Shown: positions 39,942 to 48,622 of the stretch, piece after piece
How positions within the stretch are numbered: position 1 is the stretch's first letter
How the letters are laid out: each line of letters begins with the position of its first letter
NCBI GenBank assembly: GCA_020073615.1
Contig: JAIQEX010000032.1
Span: 1-52,756, forward strand
DNA from: Terriglobia bacterium
GTDB taxonomy: Bacteria; Acidobacteriota; Terriglobia; Bryobacterales; Bryobacteraceae
DNA length: 52,756 nucleotides
Direction: 5' to 3'
Notes under the pieces: generated by a model
What the model was told of the DNA's origin: nothing
The model's database searches: none
The model's input: the letters and a program-made list of their open reading frames with translations, nothing else
Position numbers and translations under genes: made by a program

Positions 39942-42344
39942 TTAACCCAGGCTGCCCAGCAGCGCCTGAATCTTAGCCTTTTCCTGGGCCGCGGGATTGC
40001 ATTTCAGCGCGTCGTTCAACTCCTTGATCGCGCGCGGCCGGTCGCCCTTCTGGGAAAAGGCCATGGCCAGGTGATAGTGGTAAGTCGACTGGCCGGGATA
40101 TTTGGCCACCAGTTCCTTGAAAATGGTGATGGCGCTATCGGCCTGGCTCTTCTTGAGGTAGATCCAGCCCAGCGTATCGGAGATCTCCGAGAGGTTGGGC
40201 ATCAACTGCTTGGACCGCTGCGCCAGGGTCAGGGCGTGATCCAGATCGCCATTGTTCTCCGCCATCAGGAAAGCCTTATTGTTCAGGATCACGGGGTTGT
40301 CCGGCTGAATCTTGAGGATGGCGTCGTAGACCTGCATGGCCTCGGACTTGTGCTCGCCGCCCTCCAGCACCAGCGCCAGCGTGCTCAAGACCAGCACATT
40401 GTCGGGCAGGGTGTCGCGCGCTTTTTGCAGGTTGGCGACGGCGTTGGAATAATCGCCCTTGCGGCGATAGGTCTCGCCGATCTTCAGGTAGAGTTCCCCG
40501 CGGGCCTTGGAGCTCTTGTCCAGGGAATCCAGCAGCTTTTGAAAACTTCCGATCGCCTGGTCGTACCGGCCGGCGCGCACATAGACATTGCCCATGGCCA
40601 TGACCAGATCCGTCCGGTTCGGAGCCTTGTGAAGCTCCGCCTGCAGCAGTTGAATCGCCTCATCGGACTTATTCTGCGCCATGTAGGTCTCCACCACCCC
40701 CATGAGGCCGCGCGGATTGGCGGGATTCAGCTCATAGGAGCGGCGGAAAGCGTCATCCGCCTCTTTGTATTGCTTCTCCTGCAGGTTGACCACGCCCAAC
40801 TGGAATAGCACGTCCTGCGAGCTGGGATTGGCCTTCAGCATCAACTCGAGCAGCTTGCGGGCATCGCCGAACCTCTGTTGTCCCATGAGGGCCGCCGATT
40901 CGATCAGCAGCGCGTTGGCGTTGGAGCGGTCGCGCCGCAGCACCTCCGCGACCGATTTCAGCGCCGCATCGAACTCGCCCCGGGCCACCTGCAATTGCGC
41001 CAGCGCCAGACGCGGCGGCAGGTAGTCCGGCCGCAGTTCGATGGCCTTCTGGAAACTTTGTCTCGCCTGCTCCCATTGGGTCAGGGCCACGTAGGTCCGG
41101 CCCAGGTTGTAGCGCGCTACCGCATTTTCCGGCGCCCGCGTCACCACCGCCTGCAATTCCGACAGCGCCTTGTTCACGTCGCCCTTGTCCAGCATCACCG
41201 AGGCCGCCAGACCGCGTGCGTCGGGATCGTTGGGATTGTCCTTCAGGATCTGCGCGTTGACATCGGCCGCCTCGGGCCGCTTTCCCTCCCGCATCAGCAC
41301 CTCAATGATGCGCTTTTGATATTCGACCTTCTTCTTCGGCTCCTTGGACAGGCCCTCGCGGTACTCTTTCAGAGCCGATTCGCCGTCTCCCAGCAAGACG
41401 TAGAAATCGCCCACCGTGAAGTACGCCAGGTCCCAATCCCGGGAATGCGACTTGATCTGCTGCAGCACCCCCAACATGTCGTCGCGGCGGTTCTGCAAAG
41501 CATAGTGCATGGCCAGAAAGGTCAGAAACCGGTACTGTTTCGGATTGTTCTGGACCGCCAGCTTCAATACCTGTTCGCCCTCGGCCGCCTTCTTCTCGAA
41601 AGTGGCCAGCAGAATGTACAGTTCCATGTAGGGACCTTGCTTGGCCAGGATGTACCGGTCCTCGGTCTGGTAGGTCTTGTCTTTTTCGATTACCCGGCGA
41701 AAGAGCGCCTCCGCCTCGGGAAGCTCGCTCTTCGCTTCCATCACGCGCGCCAACTGCATCATCACGCCCATTTCTCCGGGCTTGATGGTGTCGGCTTTGC
41801 GGTATTCCGCCGCGGCCAGATCGAGATCCTTCTGCCCCTCGTCGCGCAACGCCGTCCGGAACGCCTCGATGGCCCGCACGAAATACACATCGCCGTACAG
41901 CCGGTGCCCGTCGAATGAGTTGGCATCCCGCTCGAGCATCTGCTTGCAGTAGCTTTCTACTTCGTCGATGTATTGCTTTTGGGATTTGGCCACCACCAGG
42001 TAGATCTCCGAGAGTTTCACCGCCGCATCCCAGTGCTCCGGATACTTGTCCGCCGGCACCAGCAGCTCAATGGCCCGCCGAAAAGCTTTCACCGCCTCCC
42101 CCAGGTTGGGGGTCGGCGTCAGCTTCAGGTCCGTCAGCCCCAGCTTGTAATAGCCTGGCCCGAAGCGGGCATCGACCTTGGTGGAGTTCAGATACTGAAT
42201 TCGCGCCTCCTTGTACCGGCCCTTATCGAAATATCGGTTCCCGCTCTCCAGATATCGCCTCTTGGCGATGTTCGGATCGCGGCTACACGAAACCAGTGCC
42301 AGCGCTGCCGCCAAGACAACGGCCACGTAACGTATCACACGCAT
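39942..42344 (-). CDS. TPR-repeat lipoprotein
   Basis: The 800-residue protein has a lipoprotein signal (VVLAAALALVSCSRDPN). About 20 tetratricopeptide-like repeats follow, for example RYLESGNRYFDKGRYKEARIQYLNS, AVARYNLGRTYVALTQWEQARQSFQKAIEL and AVANLQKARDTLPDNVLVLSTLALVLEGG. TPR lipoproteins commonly scaffold complexes in polysaccharide or exosortase-type export, but no such gene is next door. I chose ATG 42344 because GAGG precedes it; a GTG 12 bases earlier is in frame. Its 3' end abuts the decayed 430-bp repeat. Confidence 0.82.
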   Translation of the reverse strand: MRVIRYVAVVLAAALALVSCSRDPNIAKRRYLESGNRYFDKGRYKEARIQYLNSTKVDARFGPGYYKLGLTDLKLTPTPNLGEAVKAFRRAIELLVPADKYPEHWDAAVKLSEIYLVVAKSQKQYIDEVESYCKQMLERDANSFDGHRLYGDVYFVRAIEAFRTALRDEGQKDLDLAAAEYRKADTIKPGEMGVMMQLARVMEAKSELPEAEALFRRVIEKDKTYQTEDRYILAKQGPYMELYILLATFEKKAAEGEQVLKLAVQNNPKQYRFLTFLAMHYALQNRRDDMLGVLQQIKSHSRDWDLAYFTVGDFYVLLGDGESALKEYREGLSKEPKKKVEYQKRIIEVLMREGKRPEAADVNAQILKDNPNDPDARGLAASVMLDKGDVNKALSELQAVVTRAPENAVARYNLGRTYVALTQWEQARQSFQKAIELRPDYLPPRLALAQLQVARGEFDAALKSVAEVLRRDRSNANALLIESAALMGQQRFGDARKLLELMLKANPSSQDVLFQLGVVNLQEKQYKEADDAFRRSYELNPANPRGLMGVVETYMAQNKSDEAIQLLQAELHKAPNRTDLVMAMGNVYVRAGRYDQAIGSFQKLLDSLDKSSKARGELYLKIGETYRRKGDYSNAVANLQKARDTLPDNVLVLSTLALVLEGGEHKSEAMQVYDAILKIQPDNPVILNNKAFLMAENNGDLDHALTLAQRSKQLMPNLSEISDTLGWIYLKKSQADSAITIFKELVAKYPGQSTYHYHLAMAFSQKGDRPRAIKELNDALKCNPAAQEKAKIQALLGSLG

Positions 42345-42446
42345 GGGAGACCTCACAGACGATTCGCTACCAAGACTTTCTCACTCAATGACAGACGCAA
42401 GCTCAGCGTCAGAGACGGCAGCGCCCAACAGGCGCGCCGACGTCAT

Positions 42447-42452
42447 ATTATA
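42447..42452 (-). promoter_or_regulatory. candidate -10 for the TPR lipoprotein gene
   Basis: TATAAT (reading on the minus strand) lies about 100 bases before the TPR ATG. No good -35 is seen at the usual spacing, so it may be an activator-dependent or GC-rich promoter. Confidence 0.3.
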
Positions 42453-42544
42453 GCGCCGCGCTCGCCGATCAGGGCCGGGCTGCTGCCTGGGCGGTCTCGG
42501 TATTCGTTCATACCCCCCGCCGCCCAGTCCGGTTTCCGTAGTGT

Positions 42545-42550
42545 TATAAT
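42545..42550 (+). promoter_or_regulatory. candidate -10 for the lysozyme-like gene
   Basis: TATAAT lies about 130 bases before the ATG of the next plus-strand gene. With the minus-strand TATAAT at 42447 it divides the 336-base divergent spacer. The -35 is not conserved. Besides these I see nothing else in this spacer. Confidence 0.35.
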
Positions 42551-42680
42551 CGCCGCTTATGTCAGTTCCGTAATCCACCAGACGCGGGACTACCGTCCCG
42601 CCGCCGATCCTTTCGCTCGCGGACTCGGCCGACACCCAGGCTGTTCCGCGCAACTGCTTAAAAATAAAGGAGATTGTTGG

Positions 42681-43157
42681 ATGATTAAACTGATTTCCAG
42701 TGGTCTGGCGGTGTTCGCGGGCGTGGTGTCTCTGCCCGTCGGCGGGTCGCACCAGCCGACCATGAACGCCCCCGCGGCCGATTATCGCCAGGATCCCCGG
42801 TTCGAAGCGCTCCACAGGTTCTTTCAGAAATCCGACTGCCCCGCGGCAAGGTACGCCCGGGAGTTCCTCGAGGCCGCCGATCATTATGAACTGGATTGGC
42901 GCCTCCTGCCCAGTATTTCTTACGTGGAATCGACGGGCGGCAAATCTGCCCGCAACAATAACCTGTTCGGGTGGGATTCGGGCCGTGCGCGGTTTCCTTC
43001 CGCCGCCGAGGGCATTCAGATTGTGGGCTACCGCCTGGCCCATTCGGAGATTTACAAGGACAAGAGCCTTGACGAGCTCCTGGCGCTCTACAACCCCGAC
43101 GAAGCTTATGGTCAAAAGATCAAATCCGTCATGCGGCGGATCGCGCCGTCCCAGTAA
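42681..43157 (+). CDS. secreted lysozyme/glucosaminidase-like protein
   Basis: The 158-residue protein has a signal peptide (LISSGLAVFAGVVSLPVGG) and a small helical domain. LPSISYVESTGGKSARNNNLFGWD carries a catalytic-type glutamate (E83), as in lytic-transglycosylase/glucosaminidase folds, and NPDEAYGQKIKSVMRRI ends it. It would trim peptidoglycan in the periplasm. AAAGGAG precedes the ATG at nine bases. An open frame runs 700 bases further upstream across the spacer and into the antisense of the TPR gene, but only this start makes sense. No neighbour on the same strand is linked to it. Confidence 0.75.
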   Translation: MIKLISSGLAVFAGVVSLPVGGSHQPTMNAPAADYRQDPRFEALHRFFQKSDCPAARYAREFLEAADHYELDWRLLPSISYVESTGGKSARNNNLFGWDSGRARFPSAAEGIQIVGYRLAHSEIYKDKSLDELLALYNPDEAYGQKIKSVMRRIAPSQ

Positions 43158-43171
43158 TCACCGGGGCGCGG

Positions 43172-43318
43172 CTATTCCAGGTGCAGAACCACCAGGTACA
43201 GGCCGCCGAACAGCAGAAACGAAACCACCACCACGGCTGCCAGGCGGAGGAACCGCTCGGGGCCGTGGATCTGCTTCAACTCGTCTTCCCTGATCCGGTC
43301 CGTTAGGCTGTCGAACAT
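43172..43318 (-). CDS. 48-residue single-helix membrane protein
   Basis: The product has an amphipathic start MFDSLTDRIREDELKQ followed by a helix AAVVVVSFLLFGGLYLVVL and a short end. AGGGGG lies close before the ATG, and TTGCAC-16-TATACG upstream could be a promoter (about 25 bases before the ATG). It is convergent with the lysozyme-like gene. Too short for usual length cut-offs, it has every sign of a real small protein. It fits small membrane proteins with a regulatory or stabilising role, but the family is not recognised. Confidence 0.55.
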   Translation of the reverse strand: MFDSLTDRIREDELKQIHGPERFLRLAAVVVVSFLLFGGLYLVVLHLE

Positions 43319-43466
43319 GGAAACCCCCTAAAAGTCCCGTATAAACGTCGGATCGGTACGTGCAACTCTTGTAAATTTAAGACTTCCCAGCCCGATTGTA
43401 GTCCCCTTTGGGGGAAGTTCCAAGTGTTATTTCATCCTGCGGGGGAAGGCCGTGGCCGGGGCACCG

Positions 43467-43496
43467 TTGACAACCTCTCGTGACTCGGCGTATATT
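43467..43496 (+). promoter_or_regulatory. sigma70-type promoter for rpsA
   Basis: TTGACA, an 18-base spacer and TATATT give a strong housekeeping promoter. Transcription would start near 43504 and leave a leader of about 160 bases before the rpsA ATG. The leader holds a second TTGACA (43534) without a matching -10. Confidence 0.65.
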
Positions 43497-43662
43497 TGCT
43501 AACATACTGATCTCTCAGTGGTTGCTGAGAAAATTGACACATGGTTTGGTCTCACAATGTCCACGGGGATAAACAGCCGGACTGGCTCTCACGTGCTTGC
43601 ACCCTGCCGCGGGAATTCTCTTCCCTGCAACCTACGGTGAATCAGTGATCGGCGGAGGCGTG

Positions 43663-45381
43663 ATGGCGGTAGACCAGAACAACGGGCAAGCGGACCAGAT
43701 GGTCCCCGACAACTACGAGAACCTTCTCGAAGATTACAGCCACTTCGCCCCGCCAGCCGCCGACGAGGTCTTGCAGGGCACCGTACTCAGCGTTACCGCC
43801 AAAGACGTCATCATCGATTTCGGATACAAATCGGAGGGCATTGTCCCCATCGAGCAGTTCCAGAACGCGGCGGGCGAGGTCGCCGTGCGCCCCGGCGATC
43901 CCGTCGATGTCATGATCGAGCACGGAGGAGAGCAGCAGGAAGGATACGTTCTGCTCTCCCACACGCGGGCCGCGCGGCTGCGCATCTGGGACAATCTGGA
44001 AAAGGCCTATCAGGATCAACTGGTCGTTTCCGGCCGCGTGCTCGGCCGGGTCAAAGGCGGCCTGGCGGTGGATGTCGGGATTAAGGCCTTTATGCCCGGT
44101 TCGCAGGCCGATTCCAGACCCGTGCACAATCTCGATTTCCTGATCGGGCAGGACATCCCCGTCAAAATCATCAAGCTCAACCGCCGCCGCGGCAACGTGG
44201 TGGTATCGCGCAAAATGGCGGTCGAGGAGGAGATCAACGTCCGCAAGAGCGCCACCCTCGAGCACCTCGAGGAGGGCTCGGTGGTCACCGGCGCGGTCAA
44301 GAATCTGACCGAATACGGCGCCTTCATCGACCTCGGCGGCATCGACGGCCTGCTGCATGTCACCGACATGTCGTATGGCCGCGTCACCCATCCCTCCGAG
44401 CTGCTGCACGTGGGCGAAGAGGTCACCGTCAAGGTCCTCAAGTTCGATCGCGCCAAGGAGCGCGTCTCCCTGGGCTTGAAGCAACTGGAGCCCGACCCCT
44501 GGGAGACCGTGGCCACGCGGTACCCGCTCCACGGGCGGGTGATCGGCCGCGTGGTGAACGTAACCGACTACGGCGCTTTTGTGGAGCTCGAGGCGGGCGT
44601 CGAAGGGCTCATCCACATCAGCGAAATGACCTGGTCGCGGCGCATGAAGCATCCCTCCAAGGTGGTCAAGCCCGGCGATCAGGTCGAGGCCGTGGTCCTG
44701 GAGGTGCACGCCAAGGACCGCCGCATTTCGCTCGGGCTGAAGCAACTGGAGCCCAACCCCTGGACCACCATCGACACGCGCTACAGCGTGGGTTCGGTGG
44801 TCGAGGGCCGGGTGCGCAACATGACCGATTTCGGAGCGTTCATCGAAATCGAGGAGGGCATCGACGGCCTGGTCCATGTCTCCGATCTCTCCTGGACCAA
44901 GCGCGTCAAACACCCCTCCGAGATCCTCAAGAAGGGCCAGGTCGTGCAGGCCGTGATTCTGAATATCGATTCGTCTTCCCACCGGCTTTCCCTCGGCATC
45001 AAGCAGCTCCAGCCGGATGCCTGGGAGAGCTACTTTCAACATCACCAGGTGGGCGATACGGTGCATGGCCGCGTCTGCCGGCTGGCCAGCTTCGGTGGAT
45101 TTGTCGAGCTGGCCGAGGGCGTCGAGGGTTTGTGCCATTTCTCCGAGGTGCCCGGTTATTCCGGCCGCCGCGGAGCCGAGGAGCCGCCGCTCGCCGTCGG
45201 CCAGGAATTCGATTTCAAAGTGATCAAGATGAGCGAAGCGGAGAAGAAGATCGGGCTCAGTCTCCGCGCCGTGACCGACGACGAAGAGAAAACCCGTCTG
45301 GAAGATTACCAACGCCAGGCCGCGGCCGCAACCACAACCATCGAAGAGGTGATGAGCCTCAAGGACCGCAACTCAGAGTAG
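43663..45381 (+). CDS. rpsA: 30S ribosomal protein S1
   Basis: S1 binds mRNA and helps start translation on structured messages. The 572-residue protein has six S1 domains. Their starts read LQGTVLSVTAKDVIIDFGYKSEG, VSGRVLGRVKGGLAVDVG, VTGAVKNLTEYGAFIDLGG, HGRVIGRVVNVTDYGAFVEL, VEGRVRNMTDFGAFIEIE and VHGRVCRLASFGGFVELAEG. I chose ATG 43663 because GGAGG precedes it; the frame opens 66 bases upstream. A strong promoter lies in front. HU/IHF and HIT genes follow on the same strand. Confidence 0.95.
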   Translation: MAVDQNNGQADQMVPDNYENLLEDYSHFAPPAADEVLQGTVLSVTAKDVIIDFGYKSEGIVPIEQFQNAAGEVAVRPGDPVDVMIEHGGEQQEGYVLLSHTRAARLRIWDNLEKAYQDQLVVSGRVLGRVKGGLAVDVGIKAFMPGSQADSRPVHNLDFLIGQDIPVKIIKLNRRRGNVVVSRKMAVEEEINVRKSATLEHLEEGSVVTGAVKNLTEYGAFIDLGGIDGLLHVTDMSYGRVTHPSELLHVGEEVTVKVLKFDRAKERVSLGLKQLEPDPWETVATRYPLHGRVIGRVVNVTDYGAFVELEAGVEGLIHISEMTWSRRMKHPSKVVKPGDQVEAVVLEVHAKDRRISLGLKQLEPNPWTTIDTRYSVGSVVEGRVRNMTDFGAFIEIEEGIDGLVHVSDLSWTKRVKHPSEILKKGQVVQAVILNIDSSSHRLSLGIKQLQPDAWESYFQHHQVGDTVHGRVCRLASFGGFVELAEGVEGLCHFSEVPGYSGRRGAEEPPLAVGQEFDFKVIKMSEAEKKIGLSLRAVTDDEEKTRLEDYQRQAAAATTTIEEVMSLKDRNSE

Positions 45382-45447
45382 CTTGCAAATTTCGCGCATT
45401 CAAGCGATACTGCGGTTGCGTAAGCGATTGATACTCAGGAGAGTGCG

Positions 45448-45765
45448 ATGACGAAGGCCGACCTGATTGAAGAAGTCTCCCGGGTGGTGGAAATGACCCG
45501 CAAGGAGTCCGAGGTCATCGTGGAGGCGATCTTCGACAGCATCGTCCGCTCGCTGCGCTCGGACGATAAGATCGAGATCCGCGGATTCGGGAGCTTTCGC
45601 ACGCGGCAGAGGCAGCCGCGCATCGGCCGCAATCCGAAAACCGGGGCGCGGGTCGAGGTTCCCGCCAAGAAAATTCCCTATTTCAAACCCAGTAAGGAAT
45701 TGAAAGACGTGGTCAACAGTTCGGCCACGCCCGCGCCCGTGCCCGAGCAGGTTCCCAACCCGTAA
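45448..45765 (+). CDS. HU/IHF-family nucleoid protein
   Basis: The 105-residue protein has the DNABII fold: MTKADLIEEVSRVVEMTRKESEVIVEAIFDSI, the DNA-binding arm RGFGSFRTRQRQPRIGRNPKTGA and the end KIPYFKPSKELKDVVN. The arm tip RNPKTG is typical of HU and IHF. It bends or wraps DNA. The length is slightly longer than HU (90) because of a Pro-rich tail APAPVPEQVPNP. It follows rpsA by 66 bases, an order seen for the IHF beta subunit gene in other bacteria, so IHF-type is possible. Confidence 0.9.
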   Translation: MTKADLIEEVSRVVEMTRKESEVIVEAIFDSIVRSLRSDDKIEIRGFGSFRTRQRQPRIGRNPKTGARVEVPAKKIPYFKPSKELKDVVNSSATPAPVPEQVPNP

Positions 45766-45786
45766 ATAGCCGCGGCGCGGAATCGC

Positions 45787-46275
45787 ATGGACTATCTCTG
45801 GACCCCGTGGCGCTATCAGTACATCACCAGCGCCGCGGCGCCCGGGGAATGCGTCTTCTGCGCCGCCGCCCAATCGCGCGACGACCGGGCCCGCCTGGTG
45901 GTCCATCGCGCCGCGCGGAATTTCGTGATCCTCAACCGCTTCCCCTACACCAGCGGGCACATCATGGTGGTCCCCTACGAGCACGCCGCCACCCTGGAGG
46001 CGCTGCCCGATGAGACGCTGGTGGAGTTGATCCGCCTGGCCCGCGCCAGCGAGACCCATCTGCGCGCCATCTACCGCCCCGAGGGTTTGAACCTGGGCAT
46101 GAACATCGGCCGCAGCGCGGGTGCGGGAATTGCCGGCCATGTGCATCTGCACGTGCTGCCGCGCTGGACCGGCGACACCAATTTCATGACTGTGACGGGC
46201 GAGACGCGCGTGCTGCCGGAGGACCTGGAAGTGACCTGGGAGAAGGTGCGCGCGCAATTCGCCAGGCACCAGTGA
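45787..46275 (+). CDS. HIT-family nucleotide hydrolase/phosphorylase
   Basis: The 162-residue protein has the histidine triad H118-x-H120-x-H122 in GHVHLHVLPRW, with NLGMNIGRSAGAG before it. The start MDYLWTPWRYQYI with ECVFCAA (two cysteines, a possible zinc site) is typical of the Ap4A phosphorylase-like branch. It probably cleaves dinucleoside polyphosphates or nucleotide-phosphate bonds in the cytoplasm. It follows the HU/IHF gene by 21 bases in the same direction. Confidence 0.88.
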   Translation: MDYLWTPWRYQYITSAAAPGECVFCAAAQSRDDRARLVVHRAARNFVILNRFPYTSGHIMVVPYEHAATLEALPDETLVELIRLARASETHLRAIYRPEGLNLGMNIGRSAGAGIAGHVHLHVLPRWTGDTNFMTVTGETRVLPEDLEVTWEKVRAQFARHQ

Positions 46276-46351
46276 CGATCTCACCCCGCGGCATCGCCAT
46301 TCTCGTCCCGCTCGCTCAGCCTGCCGCGATGAACCGATACAATCTCAGGTG

Positions 46352-46720
46352 ATGATGGAAACCGTCTCCATTGCCTTCGCACGGCTGGCTTCGCAGATCG
46401 CGGCATCTCGCCGCATCGGCTATCCGCTGGCTGAGTTGAACGATCTGCTCACCTCGGCCTCCGCCCAGGACATCGCCCAACTGCCGCGGCCTGCCATCGA
46501 GGAGCCGTACCGGCTGAATTATGTTACGGCCATGGTGGAGGTGGCGGCGCATCGCGCCGGCGTGGTGCCGCCGTTGTGGACTGCCGCCGTGCCGCCCCTG
46601 GCCGAACCCGTATTTGCGGACCCGTCGCTGAATCTGCGCGCCCATCTGTTGACCGCCTCGCCGCCGCCCTTCCGCCGGCGCAACATTTTCATCGACTCCA
46701 CGGTGGGAGACCGCGTCTGA
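46352..46720 (+). CDS. small protein coupled to nucleotidyltransferase, possible antitoxin
   Basis: The 122-residue soluble protein has an N-terminal helical part (IAFARLASQIAASRRIGYPLAELNDLL) and a C-terminal stretch RAHLLTASPPPFRRRNIFIDSTVGD that ends at the nucleotidyltransferase start. Its stop overlaps the next ATG (TGATG). Many TA-like pairs have this order, with a small protein first and an NTase second. I recognise no family. A GTG three bases upstream and a second ATG three bases downstream are in frame. Confidence 0.5.
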   Translation: MMETVSIAFARLASQIAASRRIGYPLAELNDLLTSASAQDIAQLPRPAIEEPYRLNYVTAMVEVAAHRAGVVPPLWTAAVPPLAEPVFADPSLNLRAHLLTASPPPFRRRNIFIDSTVGDRV

Positions 46721-47244
46721 TGTTCACGGCGGCGCGGATCCGCGAGCTCCTCGATGCCCTCAATGCGGAACTTGCCGCGGAGGGTGTCCGGGGTGAGCTG
46801 TTCCTGGCCGGCGGAGCGGTCATGTGCCTGGTGTTTCATGCGCGCGAAGCCACCAAGGATATCGACGCGCTGCTCGTCCCGGCCACCGAACTTCGCCGTG
46901 CGGCGGACGAAGTTGCCAAGCGGGAGCACCTGCCCCCGCACTGGCTCAATGACGCCGTCAAAGGCTTCTTCAGCGAGTCGGGGCGCTTCGAAGTGTATGC
47001 GGAACTAAGCCACTTGCGTATCTTCGCTCCTCATCCCGAGTACCTATTGGCAATGAAATGCCTCGCGATGAGGCTGGGCGAGGAGTTCCAGGATCGCGCC
47101 GATGTCCTGGTACTGCTGAAGATCCTGGGATTGCATCGCATGGAGGATGTGGAATCGGCGCTCGCGCGATATTACCCGCTGGAGCGCTATCCCGCTAAAG
47201 CGCGTTACACGCTCGAAGATCTGCTCGGCGCCGGAGGCGCATAG
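46720..47244 (+). CDS. DUF6036-like nucleotidyltransferase
   Basis: The 174-residue protein begins with MFTAARIRELLDALNAELA and has GELFLAGGAVMCLVF and TKDIDALLVPA, which fit the polymerase-beta-type fold (GG..x..D.D). HLRIFAPHPEYLLAMKCLAMRLGEEFQDRADVLVLLKILG follows, characteristic of the DUF6036 family. Such proteins act as tRNA-modifying toxins or antitoxin-linked NTases in related systems. It is translationally coupled to the preceding gene. Toxicity and target are inference; the family name is from memory. Confidence 0.7.
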   Translation: MFTAARIRELLDALNAELAAEGVRGELFLAGGAVMCLVFHAREATKDIDALLVPATELRRAADEVAKREHLPPHWLNDAVKGFFSESGRFEVYAELSHLRIFAPHPEYLLAMKCLAMRLGEEFQDRADVLVLLKILGLHRMEDVESALARYYPLERYPAKARYTLEDLLGAGGA

Positions 47245-47524
47245 GTCTGCGCGACGCGGATTCCACGATTCCCGTGCTTCACTGATTATGTGCAGAGGAA
47301 CCTGACGCTCGCCGCGGGCGAGAGCCTGCCGCCATGGCGCAGTTGGACGAACTCTTCCGCACCAGCCGCGTTCGCGGTGGACGCCGGACCTGGAAGCGCG
47401 AGGGACGCGGAATTCGTCCGCGGCTGGCGGGTGCGCCGCAGGCCGGGTGCGTGCGGCGAGCGCCCGCGGCGCCCTCGCGGAACAATTTCCCGTGACCTGC
47501 GTATGAGTTTCTAAAGGAGATCCC

Positions 47525-48229
47525 ATGAACGTCAGATGCCTGCTCTTGGCTGCCGGCGTATTGTGCCTCGGCAGTTGCGTAATTGAGACGTCCACGGGCC
47601 CGACGCGCCACGACTCCCGCACTTTCGATCGGGGCAGCGCCGAGCGCCTCTCGGTCAACCTGAACATGGGCGCCGGTAATCTGAAAGTCCGGGGCGGCTC
47701 GTCCAGGCTGGCGCAGGCGGATTTCGCCTACAACGTGGACTCCTGGAAGCCCGAGGTGCGCTATAGCGGCGCAGGCGCGCACGGCAGCCTCACCATCAAC
47801 CAACCCGGACACAGCCATTCGCACTTTGGCAGCGTGAAGTACGAATGGGATCTCGCGCTCAATGACGATATCCCCGTGGACCTCACGGCGCACTTCGGCG
47901 CGGGAGAGGCCCGGCTCGACCTGGGCAGCCTGGCGCTGCGCAGCGTGGAAGTCGAGATGGGCGTCGGCGAGCTGCGCATGGACCTGCGCGGAAAGCCCCG
48001 CCATGATTACGACGTGCACATTCGCGGCGGCATTGGGGAGGCCACCATTCATCTGCCGGCCAACGTCGGGGTCTACGCCGTGGGATCGGGCGGCATCGGC
48101 GAAATCAAAACTTCGGGCCTGCGCCGCGACGGTGACCATTGGGTCAACGACGCCTATGAAGAATCCAAAACCAGAATCCACCTGGACATTCGCGGCGGCA
48201 TCGGCTCCATCAACCTGATCGCGGACTGA
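47525..48229 (+). CDS. secreted lipoprotein with beta-repeat (toast_rack/DUF2154-like) domain
   Basis: The 234-residue protein has a lipoprotein signal (LLAAGVLCLGSC). The repeats SVNLNMGAGNLKVRGGS, DLTAHFGAGEARLDLGS and VEVEMGVGELRMDLRG are the toast_rack/DUF2154-type beta-helix seen in LiaF-like proteins. VHIRGGIGEATIHLP and GSGGIGEIKTSGL continue the same pattern. AAAGGAG gives a strong start. It is anchored in a membrane, but the function of the family in Gram-negatives is unknown. The 280-base spacer before it holds no supported gene, only a short basic frame. Confidence 0.75.
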   Translation: MNVRCLLLAAGVLCLGSCVIETSTGPTRHDSRTFDRGSAERLSVNLNMGAGNLKVRGGSSRLAQADFAYNVDSWKPEVRYSGAGAHGSLTINQPGHSHSHFGSVKYEWDLALNDDIPVDLTAHFGAGEARLDLGSLALRSVEVEMGVGELRMDLRGKPRHDYDVHIRGGIGEATIHLPANVGVYAVGSGGIGEIKTSGLRRDGDHWVNDAYEESKTRIHLDIRGGIGSINLIAD

Positions 48230-48310
48230 ACGGGCCGCCTCCGCAGGCGCGCGGAGCGGCCTGCGGCGCGAGACAGGCACGGCGGGAGGCCCACCGGGAG
48301 CCCCACCCCC

Positions 48311-48616
48311 CTAGGGCGCGATGGGGCCGGGATCGGGTCCGTCTTCCGGGAACGGATCGGGGTCGGGAGGGGGATGAGGCTGCGGCGGCTCGGGATCGGG
48401 CCGCGGTTCCGGATTGGACGCGGACGCGGCGCGGAGTACGGAACGGGCGGAACCCACCGATAACCCAAGGCCGGTGTCCGAGAGGGCCACTTCGCACTCG
48501 CAGCAATCGCTGCAGCACAGACACTTCTCGCAGAGATGGTTATTGCAGGCGTCCTTGGTGCATCGCGCGCAGATGCGCGTGGATTCTTCTCCGCAAATAC
48601 TGCACAGGAAGGGCAT
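48311..48616 (-). CDS. Cys-rich zinc-binding protein with Pro/Asp-rich tail
   Basis: The 101-residue protein has a dense N-terminal cysteine cluster (CSICG, CARC, ACNNHLCEKCLCC, DCCEC), enough for two or three zinc sites, in a B-box/RING-like arrangement. A tail made of Pro/Asp/Glu repeats (PRPDPEPPQPHPPPDPDP) follows. It lies six bases after the next upstream gene on the same strand and is probably co-transcribed. The family and function are not recognised; nucleic-acid or protein binding is possible. Confidence 0.5.
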   Translation of the reverse strand: MPFLCSICGEESTRICARCTKDACNNHLCEKCLCCSDCCECEVALSDTGLGLSVGSARSVLRAASASNPEPRPDPEPPQPHPPPDPDPFPEDGPDPGPIAP

Positions 48617-48622
48617 GGGGTC

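Noticed and set aside
47290-47514. Short basic plus-strand frames before the toast_rack gene
   Set aside because: Arg/Pro-rich, no conserved pattern, no good start signal; left as an empty 280-base spacer.
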